A DNA stretch of 53,228 nucleotides from Sunxiuqinia sp965372405 (GTDB lineage Bacteria > Bacteroidota > Bacteroidia > Bacteroidales > Prolixibacteraceae): NCBI GenBank assembly GCA_965372405.1, contig CBDVCE010000030.1:1-53228 (forward strand). Reading direction: 5' to 3'. Position 1 is the stretch's first letter. Each line of letters starts with the position of its first letter. The notes under the pieces are model-generated. The model was not told the origin of the DNA, ran no database searches, and saw nothing but the letters and a program-made list of their open reading frames with translations. This document shows positions 34,528 to 42,949 of the stretch, piece after piece. The position numbers and the translations under genes were made by a program.

Positions 34528-37500
34528 TTATTGATTGTTAAAAGGATAAGCTTTACCAATACCTGAATTATAGAGTTCGGTAATTTCTCCTGCAGTTAGT
34601 GCCCTGTTCCAAACACCTATTTGGTCTACTTTTCCATGGAAATTGTTTAGTCCACCTCCTCTACCAACAAAAAAGTGATCCCAATGGGGATGATCAGGAT
34701 CATACCCAAACGCATTAGTAGACGATGTAATAAATTCCCCTTCAAAATAGACGCTTACGGTTGTTCCATCGTAAACTGCCACTAAATGGGACCAAGTGCC
34801 GATTTCCAAATTGCCTAAGCTAAGTGTTTTGCTGGCTGCAGTTCCAGTTCCCCAATGAAATTGAACTAAAGTCTCATAACGATTAAAACGATACCCATGA
34901 GTCCAACCATTTCCACCTGCACTAATCAGAACACCTTCCAAAGATCCAGTATAGGTATCAGGATTAACCCAACAGGAAACACTGAAATTATCAGGAGCCA
35001 AAGAAGCATCATAACCAACTTTGAAGTAATCATCAACTCCATCATATGAGTAAGCGTTATCAATTATCCCTGTTTGGCCAATGGTAACTCCATTGTGAAT
35101 CGCACCTTCGTTTAATTCGAGTTTATCTTCAACGGTTGTTCCCAAAATTTCATCAAATTCCCAACAACCCAAAAGTCCATTTATTAGTGTCGAAGTTTCC
35201 TCTTCCATCGGGTCTAGAGGGGCCGAAATCTGCTGCATATTTTGCCCCACGTAATGGTATTGATAAGAGTTCAGGATCTTTTCATTATTATCCCTAATGG
35301 TCTCTAACCTGCCAAAATCATCGTATTCAGAATAGCTTGTTTTTCCGTTGGTGTCAGTCTGAGAAGTTATCCCAATTAACGGAGAGTAGGTGTATAGTGT
35401 GACCTGATAGTTGCTGCTGCTTAAAACAGAATTCAAAGCGGTTTGAAGGCTGCTGATATCCGTTGAGATATTTGAAACAACATCACTGCCGCTAAATGTA
35501 ATATTATCCACATTTCCCTGAAGCGTAGTTAGTGTTAGGCTTGGGTCACTACAAGTTATCTTGGCTACCGGGTATTGTTTATTATATGCCCAAAGGTAAT
35601 AGGTAGAAAGATCGTTTTCCTTTGTTTGCTCAATAAGCTTACCTTGATCATCATGTTCATAATCGATTTTATATCCAATACTAGTCCCTGTTGGATAAGT
35701 ATTCGTATAATCAGGCAGAACCATATCTTTGCCGGAATCATAAACATATTCCGTATGAGTTTTTGAAACAGGTATACTATTTATAGTTACTGTTTTATCC
35801 ACAATAGGATTGAGAATATGCTTGTAGTTCAAATCGGTCTCATCCCACATTTCAGATGGAACACCAGAGTTAGCATCTGAAGGATAAACATAGTCGGTAA
35901 TAATTGTTTTTCCGTTTAGATCTGCCTGTGTTGACTTCGATAATTGTCTATGGCTGACGTTAGCGTATTCTAAGTCTGTGGTTATGGTTATTGGATTTAA
36001 TCCTAATTCGTCATAGGAAGTTTCAATCGTTTGGTACGGATACCACCATTCTGATTTTGTTTCATAAAAATGTAATAACTGTTTCAAAAACCTTAACCCT
36101 TTTACAGATTGTACAGAAGCTTCGTCTTTTCTGTATAGAAATTCTTTCTCTTTAACCTTGATGTTGTCGGCATAATACTTTTCTGATTTGAGTAAGCCGT
36201 TGTTCAGTCTTGGAATATTCGGGAAAAATGGTAAAGTCAGAACCTCTGCTTGATTATAGAACATTTGTTCTATAATTGATTTTTCTCCATTACTACCCAC
36301 AATAATTTCAGATACTTTGTCATACCCAATTGAATTACCAGACTTGAATCCAGTTAAAGGGGTTGTAGTATCAGAACACCTTGCGAGAAGAAGGAAAGTA
36401 TAATAACCATCTACAGGTTTGCATATACCATATCTTGTTTCAAAATAAGCATGATTTGGTTTGCTTAAAAGTTGACCACTTGAAACTGTCATTGGGTTGC
36501 TGTCAATTATTGTTTCCTGTTCATATTTAAATATCCGTTCTGTTGCATCATTACTAATTTTGGCAATTCTAAGACCACCACCAATTTTTTCATAGATCCG
36601 GTTTGTTGTTGTTTTGTCGTATTTAATAATAGCAGTTGCTTCTAAATCATCATATGGGTCAACAGTAACTTTATACCAGCCTTCTTCCAGGTATGCTTCA
36701 ATATTATGGTATGAGTAGTTTGGATAGCCAAATTCACAAGGGTCTTCATTTGAGAAATCCTCATACTTGAAATCCATGAGCTTTGAAATGAATGTTCCGT
36801 CTTCTTGAACTTTTTCTAATGTACTTACAGTAAGAGCTCCATCAGGAAGAGTAAAACCGGTACAGCTGGCATTGAAATCTGAAGATAAGATTGTAATTTC
36901 AGTTCTTGTTCTTGCCGGGATATAAAACATTTCCGAAGCAGTTGGAATTGTTTCCTGCGGTTCGCCTTCAGGAGAACAATGGTTATGCATGCATGCAAAG
37001 GCAGAAACTTCAATTGGTTCAGTCTCGTATTCTTCTGAGAAATTAAAATAACTATTCGATTCAAATGTAAAATCTATTATTCCTCCTGTTGGGTATTTTA
37101 TTTTCTTAAGAATGGCGGCTTGAGTAAAAGTAGGATAACATTCTTTATCTGCTCCCGAAAAATATTTTTCGTCTAAACTGAAACTCTGGACGTTAAGAAC
37201 ATTATTTGTGGAAGTTTCATCCCACCCAAATCCTATCATGCCATCAGTACAAGTATATTCCGGAACATATTTTTTTGATCCATAAAAATCTGTATTTTTT
37301 TGTCCATTGTAGTATCCCCAATAATCTGTACTGGTTGAGTTCTTTTTCGGTAATACTGTACCGTCATAATCAAAAGTATAGGATGGAAGAGCATAATGAT
37401 TCGAATTTTCATCAATTGCTGAATATTCCGTTACAGCACTAAGTTTTAATCTTAAGTATAAATGTTTGTACGGATTGGATATCTCATCATCCCTAAAATG

Positions 37501-38640
37501 ATCATAGGAAAAATTATACGATTTTATCTCTTTGTTATTTTTATCAAAAATCTTTAACCAGTCCAATTTTTGTGGCTTATTCAGTTCGTTGTCTACATCA
37601 ACTCGATCTGAAGTTATCGTTGTAATTGATCCCGAAGGCCAATTAATACTGGATAAATACAGCTCCCTTTTTACAATATTAGCAGAGTGGCTATAAATGT
37701 CTCTTTCATATTCATAGGAGCATAGGTCTTGTCCGCATAGTAAATACCAACGATCACCGCAAGATTCAGTCAGAACACCATGATCATTGTTGCTGCTACT
37801 AATACCATGAAGCTCCTTCTTATCATTTGAGATTGTTATAAAGCTTTTGGTTCCAGAAGCAATATTGGTGTAATTGAATTCAATTTTCTCTTTGTTTGTT
37901 AATTCTATTTCTGATAAGAACCATGAGGACACATAAGAAACTTGTTCCTCAGAAGGCCAGTTAAATTCATCAGGGCTATTACCTGATGCAACATAAGCCT
38001 GAGTTTGCTCATAATCACTAAATGTGTATTTAATACCATTTGGGTCTGTAATTTCCCATTCAAGCCCACTAATGTTCTTTATTTTTAATTCACTCTTAGG
38101 ATTAATTATAATAACATCTTTATTTTTAGTCATTACAAATTTTCCTGAGTAACCATTAAAGTTGAAAAAGAAAATATCTGGTTCCCCATCTTTATCTACA
38201 ACTGGCTCTATGATATATTCATTTTGAGTGTATGCAAAGTAATTTGAAATGGCTTCAGCGTCATTTTCATTTGGTAATGCAGGGTCGGTAAACCACCGGT
38301 CAAAATCCTCTTTCCCTCGTACCTGCCTTGTAATACAACCTCCTGCATTTAAAGCCCATCCTAATCCCACCAAGGAGGCTTCCTGCGCTACTTTAATACC
38401 AGAGGCATGGTAGCTAATGCTTATTGGTAAGCTAAAGTCATTTGCCTGTATGTTGTATAGTGGAATATTTATATTGGGAACACCAGAATATCTTGAAACC
38501 GGTAGATCAACATACATCCCTAATGATGCGGCATTTGGTGATGGTGGAATAATATTCTGACCTTTGATATCTTTACTGGAAAAGCTTAAGACGAGAATCG
38601 CAATTCCAAATAGTATACTACTAATATTTCTTTTCATCAT
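34528..38640 (-). CDS. YD-repeat/SpvB-like secreted protein with C-terminal LamG domain
   Basis: A 1370-aa exported protein (signal peptide 1-27). The N-terminus has the PSPNAASLGMYVDLPVS and YHASGIKVAQEASLVGLGW pattern seen in Bacteroidota RHS partner proteins, resembling the start of SpvB/TcdB-like shells. A long beta-rich middle follows, then a few YD-like repeats (YSPLIGITSQTDTNGKTSYS, DDFGRLETIRD, near 1095-1135). From about 1160 to 1355 lies a LamG/concanavalin-like fold (GCWEFDE, YDGVDDYF, SVSCWVNP, GTWSHLVAVYDG, VGRGGG, KVDQIGVWNRALT). It has no HExxH tip of its own. It lies 91 bp upstream of the giant RHS gene and 30 bp downstream of the 214-aa helical gene. Confidence 0.88.
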   Translation of the reverse strand: MMKRNISSILFGIAILVLSFSSKDIKGQNIIPPSPNAASLGMYVDLPVSRYSGVPNINIPLYNIQANDFSLPISISYHASGIKVAQEASLVGLGWALNAGGCITRQVRGKEDFDRWFTDPALPNENDAEAISNYFAYTQNEYIIEPVVDKDGEPDIFFFNFNGYSGKFVMTKNKDVIIINPKSELKIKNISGLEWEITDPNGIKYTFSDYEQTQAYVASGNSPDEFNWPSEEQVSYVSSWFLSEIELTNKEKIEFNYTNIASGTKSFITISNDKKELHGISSSNNDHGVLTESCGDRWYLLCGQDLCSYEYERDIYSHSANIVKRELYLSSINWPSGSITTITSDRVDVDNELNKPQKLDWLKIFDKNNKEIKSYNFSYDHFRDDEISNPYKHLYLRLKLSAVTEYSAIDENSNHYALPSYTFDYDGTVLPKKNSTSTDYWGYYNGQKNTDFYGSKKYVPEYTCTDGMIGFGWDETSTNNVLNVQSFSLDEKYFSGADKECYPTFTQAAILKKIKYPTGGIIDFTFESNSYFNFSEEYETEPIEVSAFACMHNHCSPEGEPQETIPTASEMFYIPARTRTEITILSSDFNASCTGFTLPDGALTVSTLEKVQEDGTFISKLMDFKYEDFSNEDPCEFGYPNYSYHNIEAYLEEGWYKVTVDPYDDLEATAIIKYDKTTTNRIYEKIGGGLRIAKISNDATERIFKYEQETIIDSNPMTVSSGQLLSKPNHAYFETRYGICKPVDGYYTFLLLARCSDTTTPLTGFKSGNSIGYDKVSEIIVGSNGEKSIIEQMFYNQAEVLTLPFFPNIPRLNNGLLKSEKYYADNIKVKEKEFLYRKDEASVQSVKGLRFLKQLLHFYETKSEWWYPYQTIETSYDELGLNPITITTDLEYANVSHRQLSKSTQADLNGKTIITDYVYPSDANSGVPSEMWDETDLNYKHILNPIVDKTVTINSIPVSKTHTEYVYDSGKDMVLPDYTNTYPTGTSIGYKIDYEHDDQGKLIEQTKENDLSTYYLWAYNKQYPVAKITCSDPSLTLTTLQGNVDNITFSGSDVVSNISTDISSLQTALNSVLSSSNYQVTLYTYSPLIGITSQTDTNGKTSYSEYDDFGRLETIRDNNEKILNSYQYHYVGQNMQQISAPLDPMEEETSTLINGLLGCWEFDEILGTTVEDKLELNEGAIHNGVTIGQTGIIDNAYSYDGVDDYFKVGYDASLAPDNFSVSCWVNPDTYTGSLEGVLISAGGNGWTHGYRFNRYETLVQFHWGTGTAASKTLSLGNLEIGTWSHLVAVYDGTTVSVYFEGEFITSSTNAFGYDPDHPHWDHFFVGRGGGLNNFHGKVDQIGVWNRALTAGEITELYNSGIGKAYPFNNQ

Positions 38641-38670
38641 TTTTCTTTCAAGTGTTTACAATCAATTAAA

Positions 38671-39315
38671 CTATCTCTCTACTACCCCCAGCATTTCTAA
38701 ATACTGAGGCTTATCTTCCAGCGCAATACGTGCAATGGCAATAAAATCGGAGTACCAGCTTTGTAGCTCGTCGATAGACTCATCGCGCAGGCGGGTGGCT
38801 TCCTGGGCTTCGCCTGTTTCGGTTTTCTGCTTATTAAAGGCCTCTTCAGCTTGTTTAAGCAGAGCCTCGCTTGCTGCCAGTTTTTCGGAGGTGATACCGT
38901 AAGTGCCCATTTTACTGAGCCAGCCTGCATTATTTTTAAGGTTGGTGAAAAACTGGGTGCACTGCACCAACCAGCCCGAATTGGATTGCTTGCGGTCTCC
39001 ACCAAGCCCGAGGGCCTGCCATGCTGCATGTTCGCCGGCAAGGGCCACCCGGGCTATTTTAACCAAGCGCATATAATCTTTATTGGCAATGTCTCTTTTT
39101 TCTTCCAGTTCGTTGGTTGCCTGAAATTTGTCACCATACTCTTTAGCCTGCCCATTGTTTGATTCATAGGCACTATCCAGCAAGCTTTTCCCTTGTGCTA
39201 GTTTTTCAGCCGGATAGCCATATTCGGTAAATATGGGTTGGAGTTCGGTGTTTTGCAGGCTGTTGTTAATGGCCAGTCCTGCTTTTACGATTAGTTGTTC
39301 TATTCTTTTGCTCAT
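38671..39315 (-). CDS. 214-aa helical protein, two-domain member of the array-associated family
   Basis: An all-helical, charged, cytoplasmic-looking protein without a known name. It contains two similar domains of about 100 aa, each starting with a Gly-aromatic turn (YGYPAEKL near 31, YGITSEKL near 139), a long helix, a short loop and a last helix ending KIARVAL or IARIALEDKPQYLEMLG. The C-terminus aligns closely with the 219-aa protein at 1665-2324. It lies between the heptad-repeat ORF of array C (92 bp upstream) and the YD/LamG gene (30 bp downstream), all on one strand. Its G+C content is visibly higher than that of its neighbours, which suggests horizontal origin. Role unknown. Confidence 0.82.
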   Translation of the reverse strand: MSKRIEQLIVKAGLAINNSLQNTELQPIFTEYGYPAEKLAQGKSLLDSAYESNNGQAKEYGDKFQATNELEEKRDIANKDYMRLVKIARVALAGEHAAWQALGLGGDRKQSNSGWLVQCTQFFTNLKNNAGWLSKMGTYGITSEKLAASEALLKQAEEAFNKQKTETGEAQEATRLRDESIDELQSWYSDFIAIARIALEDKPQYLEMLGVVER

Positions 39316-39369
39316 ATTTTTTGATTTTTGTTTATGTGTTTAATTCGGATTACAATTCCCGGGCTAAGT

Positions 39370-39394
39370 TGATGTGGATAACATATCCACATCA
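39370..39394. promoter_or_regulatory. perfect 11-bp inverted repeat before the 214-aa gene
   Basis: TGATGTGGATA and TATCCACATCA are exact reverse complements separated by ACA. The repeat lies between the heptad ORF and the 214-aa gene. There is no T run, so an operator or an mRNA-processing hairpin fits better than a terminator. Role is inferred. Confidence 0.45.
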
Positions 39395-39406
39395 GCCATG
39401 AAAGAG

Positions 39407-39715
39407 CTAAGGTGATTCAGTACTCGTTTCATCTGGTTGTAACCAATCCTCAATGATTCTCAGGTGGTCGGAAGCCAAATAACTCTGGTTGGGAGCGGTT
39501 TGCATGTGCGTTTTTGTCATTTTACCATGCGGTTGAACGATTTGCACATGCGGTTCGCTCGTTTGCACCAGCGGTTTAGTAGTTTGCAACTGCGGTTCCA
39601 TCATTTCTAACAGCGGTGGAGCGATATGTTGTTGCGTTTTTGTCATTTGCATGTACGGTTGAGCGATTTGTTGTTGCGGTTTAGTCATTATTTGCTGATT
39701 GATCGAATGTGGCAT
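39407..39715 (-). CDS. 102-aa heptad-repeat protein encoded by array C
   Basis: After a 12-residue start (MPHSINQQIMTK), nine perfect heptads follow with the pattern P/T-x-x-Q-x-x-[K/E/Q/P], for example PQLQTTK and PLVQTSE, then a 27-residue acidic tail ending TSTESP. There is no signal peptide. Gln, Pro and Thr dominate, so it is probably extended or polyproline-like rather than a coiled coil. Whether it is translated is unproven: the frame could stay open simply because 21 is a multiple of three. An intact start, nine stop-free units and a unique tail argue for a real gene. It would be the first gene of the operon leading to the RHS genes. Confidence 0.45.
   Translation of the reverse strand: MPHSINQQIMTKPQQQIAQPYMQMTKTQQHIAPPLLEMMEPQLQTTKPLVQTSEPHVQIVQPHGKMTKTHMQTAPNQSYLASDHLRIIEDWLQPDETSTESP
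39491..39679 (-). repeat. 21-bp tandem array C, nine units
   Basis: On the minus strand each unit reads close to CCGCAxxTGCAAA followed by six or seven variable bases (tcgctc, atgaca, ctacta, cgagcg, tcgttc). Variable blocks recur in non-adjacent units (tcgctc and atgaca twice each). The block tcgctc is the fixed start of units in array B (GTCGCTC), the only sequence link between arrays. The period is exactly 21 bp. Confidence 0.8.
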
Positions 39716-39966
39716 TTCTTATTTTCATTGTCCAATGGGATTGCAGATTCCTTGTTTAGGAGGTACTGATAATATTTCCGCACCAGCGAACGAACGATTT
39801 CCAATTTCCATCTCCCAGCTTTCTCCTCATCTGCGCTTTTAGCCGCTCAATCAAAAAAGGCATCAGTTTTTTCATCAGTTAGAGGCCTGTCAGCGTATCC
39901 GGCTTTCCCTTTTGCAAGCAGCCGGTGATGAGCAATAATTGGATTATTGCAGCTTAAGTGCGATGT
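39688..39966 (-). pseudogene. possible decayed gene with one in-frame stop
   Basis: On the minus strand, a frame of about 92 codons reads like protein (IIAHHRLLAKGKAGYADRPL, then after one TGA, EEKAGRWKLEIVRSLVRKYY) but has no start codon and one internal stop. I do not recognise the family. It ends inside the start of the heptad-repeat ORF. It may be a remnant of an older gene, or chance. Confidence 0.28.
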
Positions 39967-40012
39967 CTAATTATGGGTTTAAGATTTTGCAAAACATGTT
40001 GGGATCTATAAA

Positions 40013-40149
40013 TCCACACAAGCGCAGCTAAGGGTTTGTGTGGAAATAACATGATTGGAATTGACGAAGTTGTTTTGTACGATAACAAGGCAGAAAACGT
40101 AGCTATAGCCATAGTTACAGCGAGGATTTTTAACGATGTTAGCGTGCAA
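40013..40149. repeat. nested inverted repeats, MITE-like
   Basis: TCCACACAA (40013-40021) and TTGTGTGGA (40036-40044) form a perfect 9-bp hairpin. TTGTACGATAAC (40075-40086) and GTTAGCGTGCAA (40138-40149) form an imperfect stem of 10 of 12 pairs around an internal palindrome. The inside (AAGGC...TAGC...GATTTTTAACGA) loosely recalls the element at 3486-3647, so it may be a distant relative. No gene. Confidence 0.45.
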
Positions 40150-40293
40150 GAGAACGAGTCAAAACAGTTAGGTTATTTCTTTACAATCCCTAAAATCTTT
40201 TTACCAAACTTCCTTGCCAGATGAGACTTCAGGCAAGAGCTTGTTTTTGCTTATGACAAGCTAAATTCTTAGTTTTTTCATATCTTTGAGTTC

Positions 40294-40368
40294 TAATTGG
40301 GAGCAGTAACTCCCGGTTAATAATTATTGATTATAGAATACCGTTCTTTTTAGGGCGGTATTTTTTTA
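40294..40368 (+). ncRNA. candidate small RNA of about 75 nt
   Basis: TATCTTTG at 40281-40288 matches the Bacteroidota -7 consensus TAnnTTTG, though no clear -33 box is seen. About six bases downstream begins a stretch with a GGGAG/CTCCC hairpin (40309-40324), an AT-rich linker, and a strong terminator: AATACCG pairs with CGGTATT (40337-40362) and is followed by seven T. There is no open frame. Just upstream, two adjacent hairpins (40213-40237 and 40238-40262) add further structure. It could be an sRNA or an unlinked leader; I cannot assign a family. Confidence 0.42.
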
Positions 40369-41036
40369 TGAGCATTAATCTTCTGTTTTTTTAGTAAAAT
40401 ATTCTACTTCTTTCAGTGTATTATGAATTCTGTTTATCTCATTAATCTCTCCTGCTATGATCTTGCTCATAGCAATATTTCTTATGGGTGTCTGCTAAAA
40501 TGTCCCTAAATACATTTCTTCGGATTAGGGATGGTTTACATTTCAAATAAACTAAATAGTTTTAAATGGATCAAGATATTATCAGTCTGCTATAAAGCAT
40601 AAATAAGACATAGATAATGTAAGTGCTATATTGCCTGCTTGTGTTTCCATATATCTATACCATCATTATTCGATCATTATTTAGTTTAGTTCTAAATTGA
40701 ATGTTGAGTAATGTTGTATATTTTTAAAGAAAGCAAAATTGTTTAAAGATTCAATAACAAATGTCAGATTATGTATTAATTTCATTTATGTTTAAATTTG
40801 TATCCATTACAAATAGATTGTAATAACATGATAAACAGTCTTTAAGGTGATTTTTGCTTCGTGAATTTGATCCTTTTATTTCTTACATGTTGTATATTTT
40901 TGTATAGTTCATTTATTATTGGTTGAAATAACTATTTTCGTAATCTTGTATGAATTTGAACTTGTCATCGGTAATATTATGAATTATCGAACCCTATCTC
41001 ATAATTGAGGGAAGTTTGTAAAATATTGTTGGATTT
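40369..41036. other. intergenic region upstream of the secretion cluster
   Basis: About 670 AT-rich bases. A minus-strand frame of about 31 codons near 40378-40472 (MSKIIAGEINEINRIHN) looks protein-like but is too short to name and has no context. The promoter of the secretion cluster should lie here, with TATTTTTG at 40895-40902 as one candidate -7 box. Nothing else is supported. Confidence 0.45.
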
Positions 41037-42893
41037 ATGTGTGTGAAATACCATAGGAGTCATAAAATAGTTTTAGTTATCATTTTTATATTTTGCTTTA
41101 GTTATATAAATGCACAAATAGTTAAGGATAATTACGGAGATACTCTGGACTCTTTGGCCATTAGCAACCATGCCCTGGAACAAGATGTAGATATCTCAGT
41201 TAGTGACATTTCATTAAAGGAACTAGTTCGAATATTAGGAAATACAACAGGGCTAAATGTGTCCGTTGATTCTGGAACAAATATTAAGGTAAACTCAAAC
41301 TTTAACCAGGTAAAAGCAAAGGATGTCATTAGCTTTTTGTGTTCGAATTACAACCTGAGGCTGGAGCACTATGGCTCAATTTTATATTTAAAACCTGAGC
41401 TTGTTAATGATAATTCCCTGGAAATAGAATTTTCTCCTGCAGATTCAATTTTATCCTATTCTGCAGTTAATACGACTTCTTCTGACTTTTTTGAGAAACT
41501 GGCCAATCAAACAGATGTCAATTTTATTTTGAATCCTTCCATTCGGAATCTAAAGCTTAATGGTTTTGCAAAAAATATTAAGCTAAGTAATGCTCTTGAG
41601 CAAATTACATCCTCCAATGATTTAGCAATAAGGAAAAATGAAAGTGGCCTTTATGTTGTTTCAAGAGCTATTAAAGTTGAGAATGGTCATTCAGCTGAGA
41701 ATTCCAGAAAAAACGTACAAGCTCTGAATCTTAGTTATTTGAATGGGAAGATTAGTCTTGATGTTCAGCAGAGTAAGATTGTTAATATATTAGAAAACAT
41801 TCAAGAACAGAGTGATTTGCAATTCTCTTTTTTGAACCCGGTTGAAGATCAGGTTTCAGTTCGTATGGAGAATTCGGATGTAGAATCTCTTTTGAAGAAT
41901 CTCTTTTACGGTACAAAGAATACTTACAAGATTGATGACAATACCATATTTATAGGGAGCCGGACTTTACCCGAGTTGAAAAGTTGTGAGCTTATACGAT
42001 TGAATAACAGGCGTGTTGATTCACTATTGCATGTTTTACCTAAGGGGTTTATAGAGAATCTCTCCATTGAAGAATTTTACGAACAAAATAGCCTGATTGT
42101 TTGGGGTGATGCTGATCACATTTATAACTTCAAAAAGACCATAAAAGAGATTGATTTGTCTGTTCCGGTGGTTTTGATTGATGTCATCATCATTGATTCA
42201 TCCAAGAGTTTTGGTATTGAGACTGGAATTGAGGCAGGACTTGGTGATCAACCTATTCAAACAAAAGGCTCAATCAATCCTGGATTGGCATTTAGCATGA
42301 ATGCAAGTTCTGTCAATAAGTTTCTGGATAGGGTGGGCTTAACAAATCTTGGAAGGGTTAGCCCAAACTTTTACCTGAACTTAAAAGCAATGGAATCTGA
42401 TGGGATCATTGATATTCGAAGTACGCCACAACTTTCAACCATTAATGGGCATACGGCGTCACTATCTGTTGGTCAGACTGAATACTACAAAGAGGAGATG
42501 TCGAGTATTTATGGGTATCAAAATCCCCAGCTGCAAACGCAGTCTCTCTTTAAGCCTGTAGAGGCTAAGCTACAGGTAATTATAAAACCATTTGTTACCG
42601 GGAATGGACATGTATCACTTGATATTGAAGTAGAGCAATCAGAATTTACAGCACGTATTAGTGAGAATGCACCCCCTGGATTGGTATCACGTAAGTTCAA
42701 ATCAAAGATTAGTGTAAAGAATCAGGATATGATACTTCTGGGAGGACTTGAAGAAAATACCAAGAGTGTTACTTCAAGTGGGTGGCCTCTTCTTTCAAGA
42801 ATTCCTGTTCTTAAATGGATTTTTTCCTCAAGATCAGATAGAAAAGAAAAGAAGCATTTAAATATTTTCATAAAACCAACCGTATTTTATTAG
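41037..42893 (+). CDS. secretin (type II secretion/type IV pilus outer-membrane channel)
   Basis: A 618-aa outer-membrane secretin with a signal peptide (1-26, ending INAQ). Three STN/N0-like units follow (about 50-120, 145-220, 235-305; the motif D-x-S-L-x-E-L-V-R-I-L and its relatives), then an N1-like domain (310-380), then the secretin domain: VPVVLIDVIIIDSSKSFGIE, FYLNLKAMESDGIIDIRSTPQ, the gate region, and the closing LLSRIPVLKWIFSS signature before FIKPTVF. It has no pilotin-binding tail. Three STN repeats are unusual for GspD and nearer to PilQ-type proteins. It is the first gene of a 13-gene plus-strand cluster. Confidence 0.92.
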   Translation: MCVKYHRSHKIVLVIIFIFCFSYINAQIVKDNYGDTLDSLAISNHALEQDVDISVSDISLKELVRILGNTTGLNVSVDSGTNIKVNSNFNQVKAKDVISFLCSNYNLRLEHYGSILYLKPELVNDNSLEIEFSPADSILSYSAVNTTSSDFFEKLANQTDVNFILNPSIRNLKLNGFAKNIKLSNALEQITSSNDLAIRKNESGLYVVSRAIKVENGHSAENSRKNVQALNLSYLNGKISLDVQQSKIVNILENIQEQSDLQFSFLNPVEDQVSVRMENSDVESLLKNLFYGTKNTYKIDDNTIFIGSRTLPELKSCELIRLNNRRVDSLLHVLPKGFIENLSIEEFYEQNSLIVWGDADHIYNFKKTIKEIDLSVPVVLIDVIIIDSSKSFGIETGIEAGLGDQPIQTKGSINPGLAFSMNASSVNKFLDRVGLTNLGRVSPNFYLNLKAMESDGIIDIRSTPQLSTINGHTASLSVGQTEYYKEEMSSIYGYQNPQLQTQSLFKPVEAKLQVIIKPFVTGNGHVSLDIEVEQSEFTARISENAPPGLVSRKFKSKISVKNQDMILLGGLEENTKSVTSSGWPLLSRIPVLKWIFSSRSDRKEKKHLNIFIKPTVFY

Positions 42894-42949
42894 GAGTCTT
42901 CCGCATAAGCTGGATGACCTAAAATAAAGGATACGATTAATCCATATTG

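Noticed and set aside
40036..40224. 62-codon plus-strand frame as a gene
   Set aside because: TTG start, no recognisable similarity, and it lies over nested inverted repeats that look like a non-coding element.
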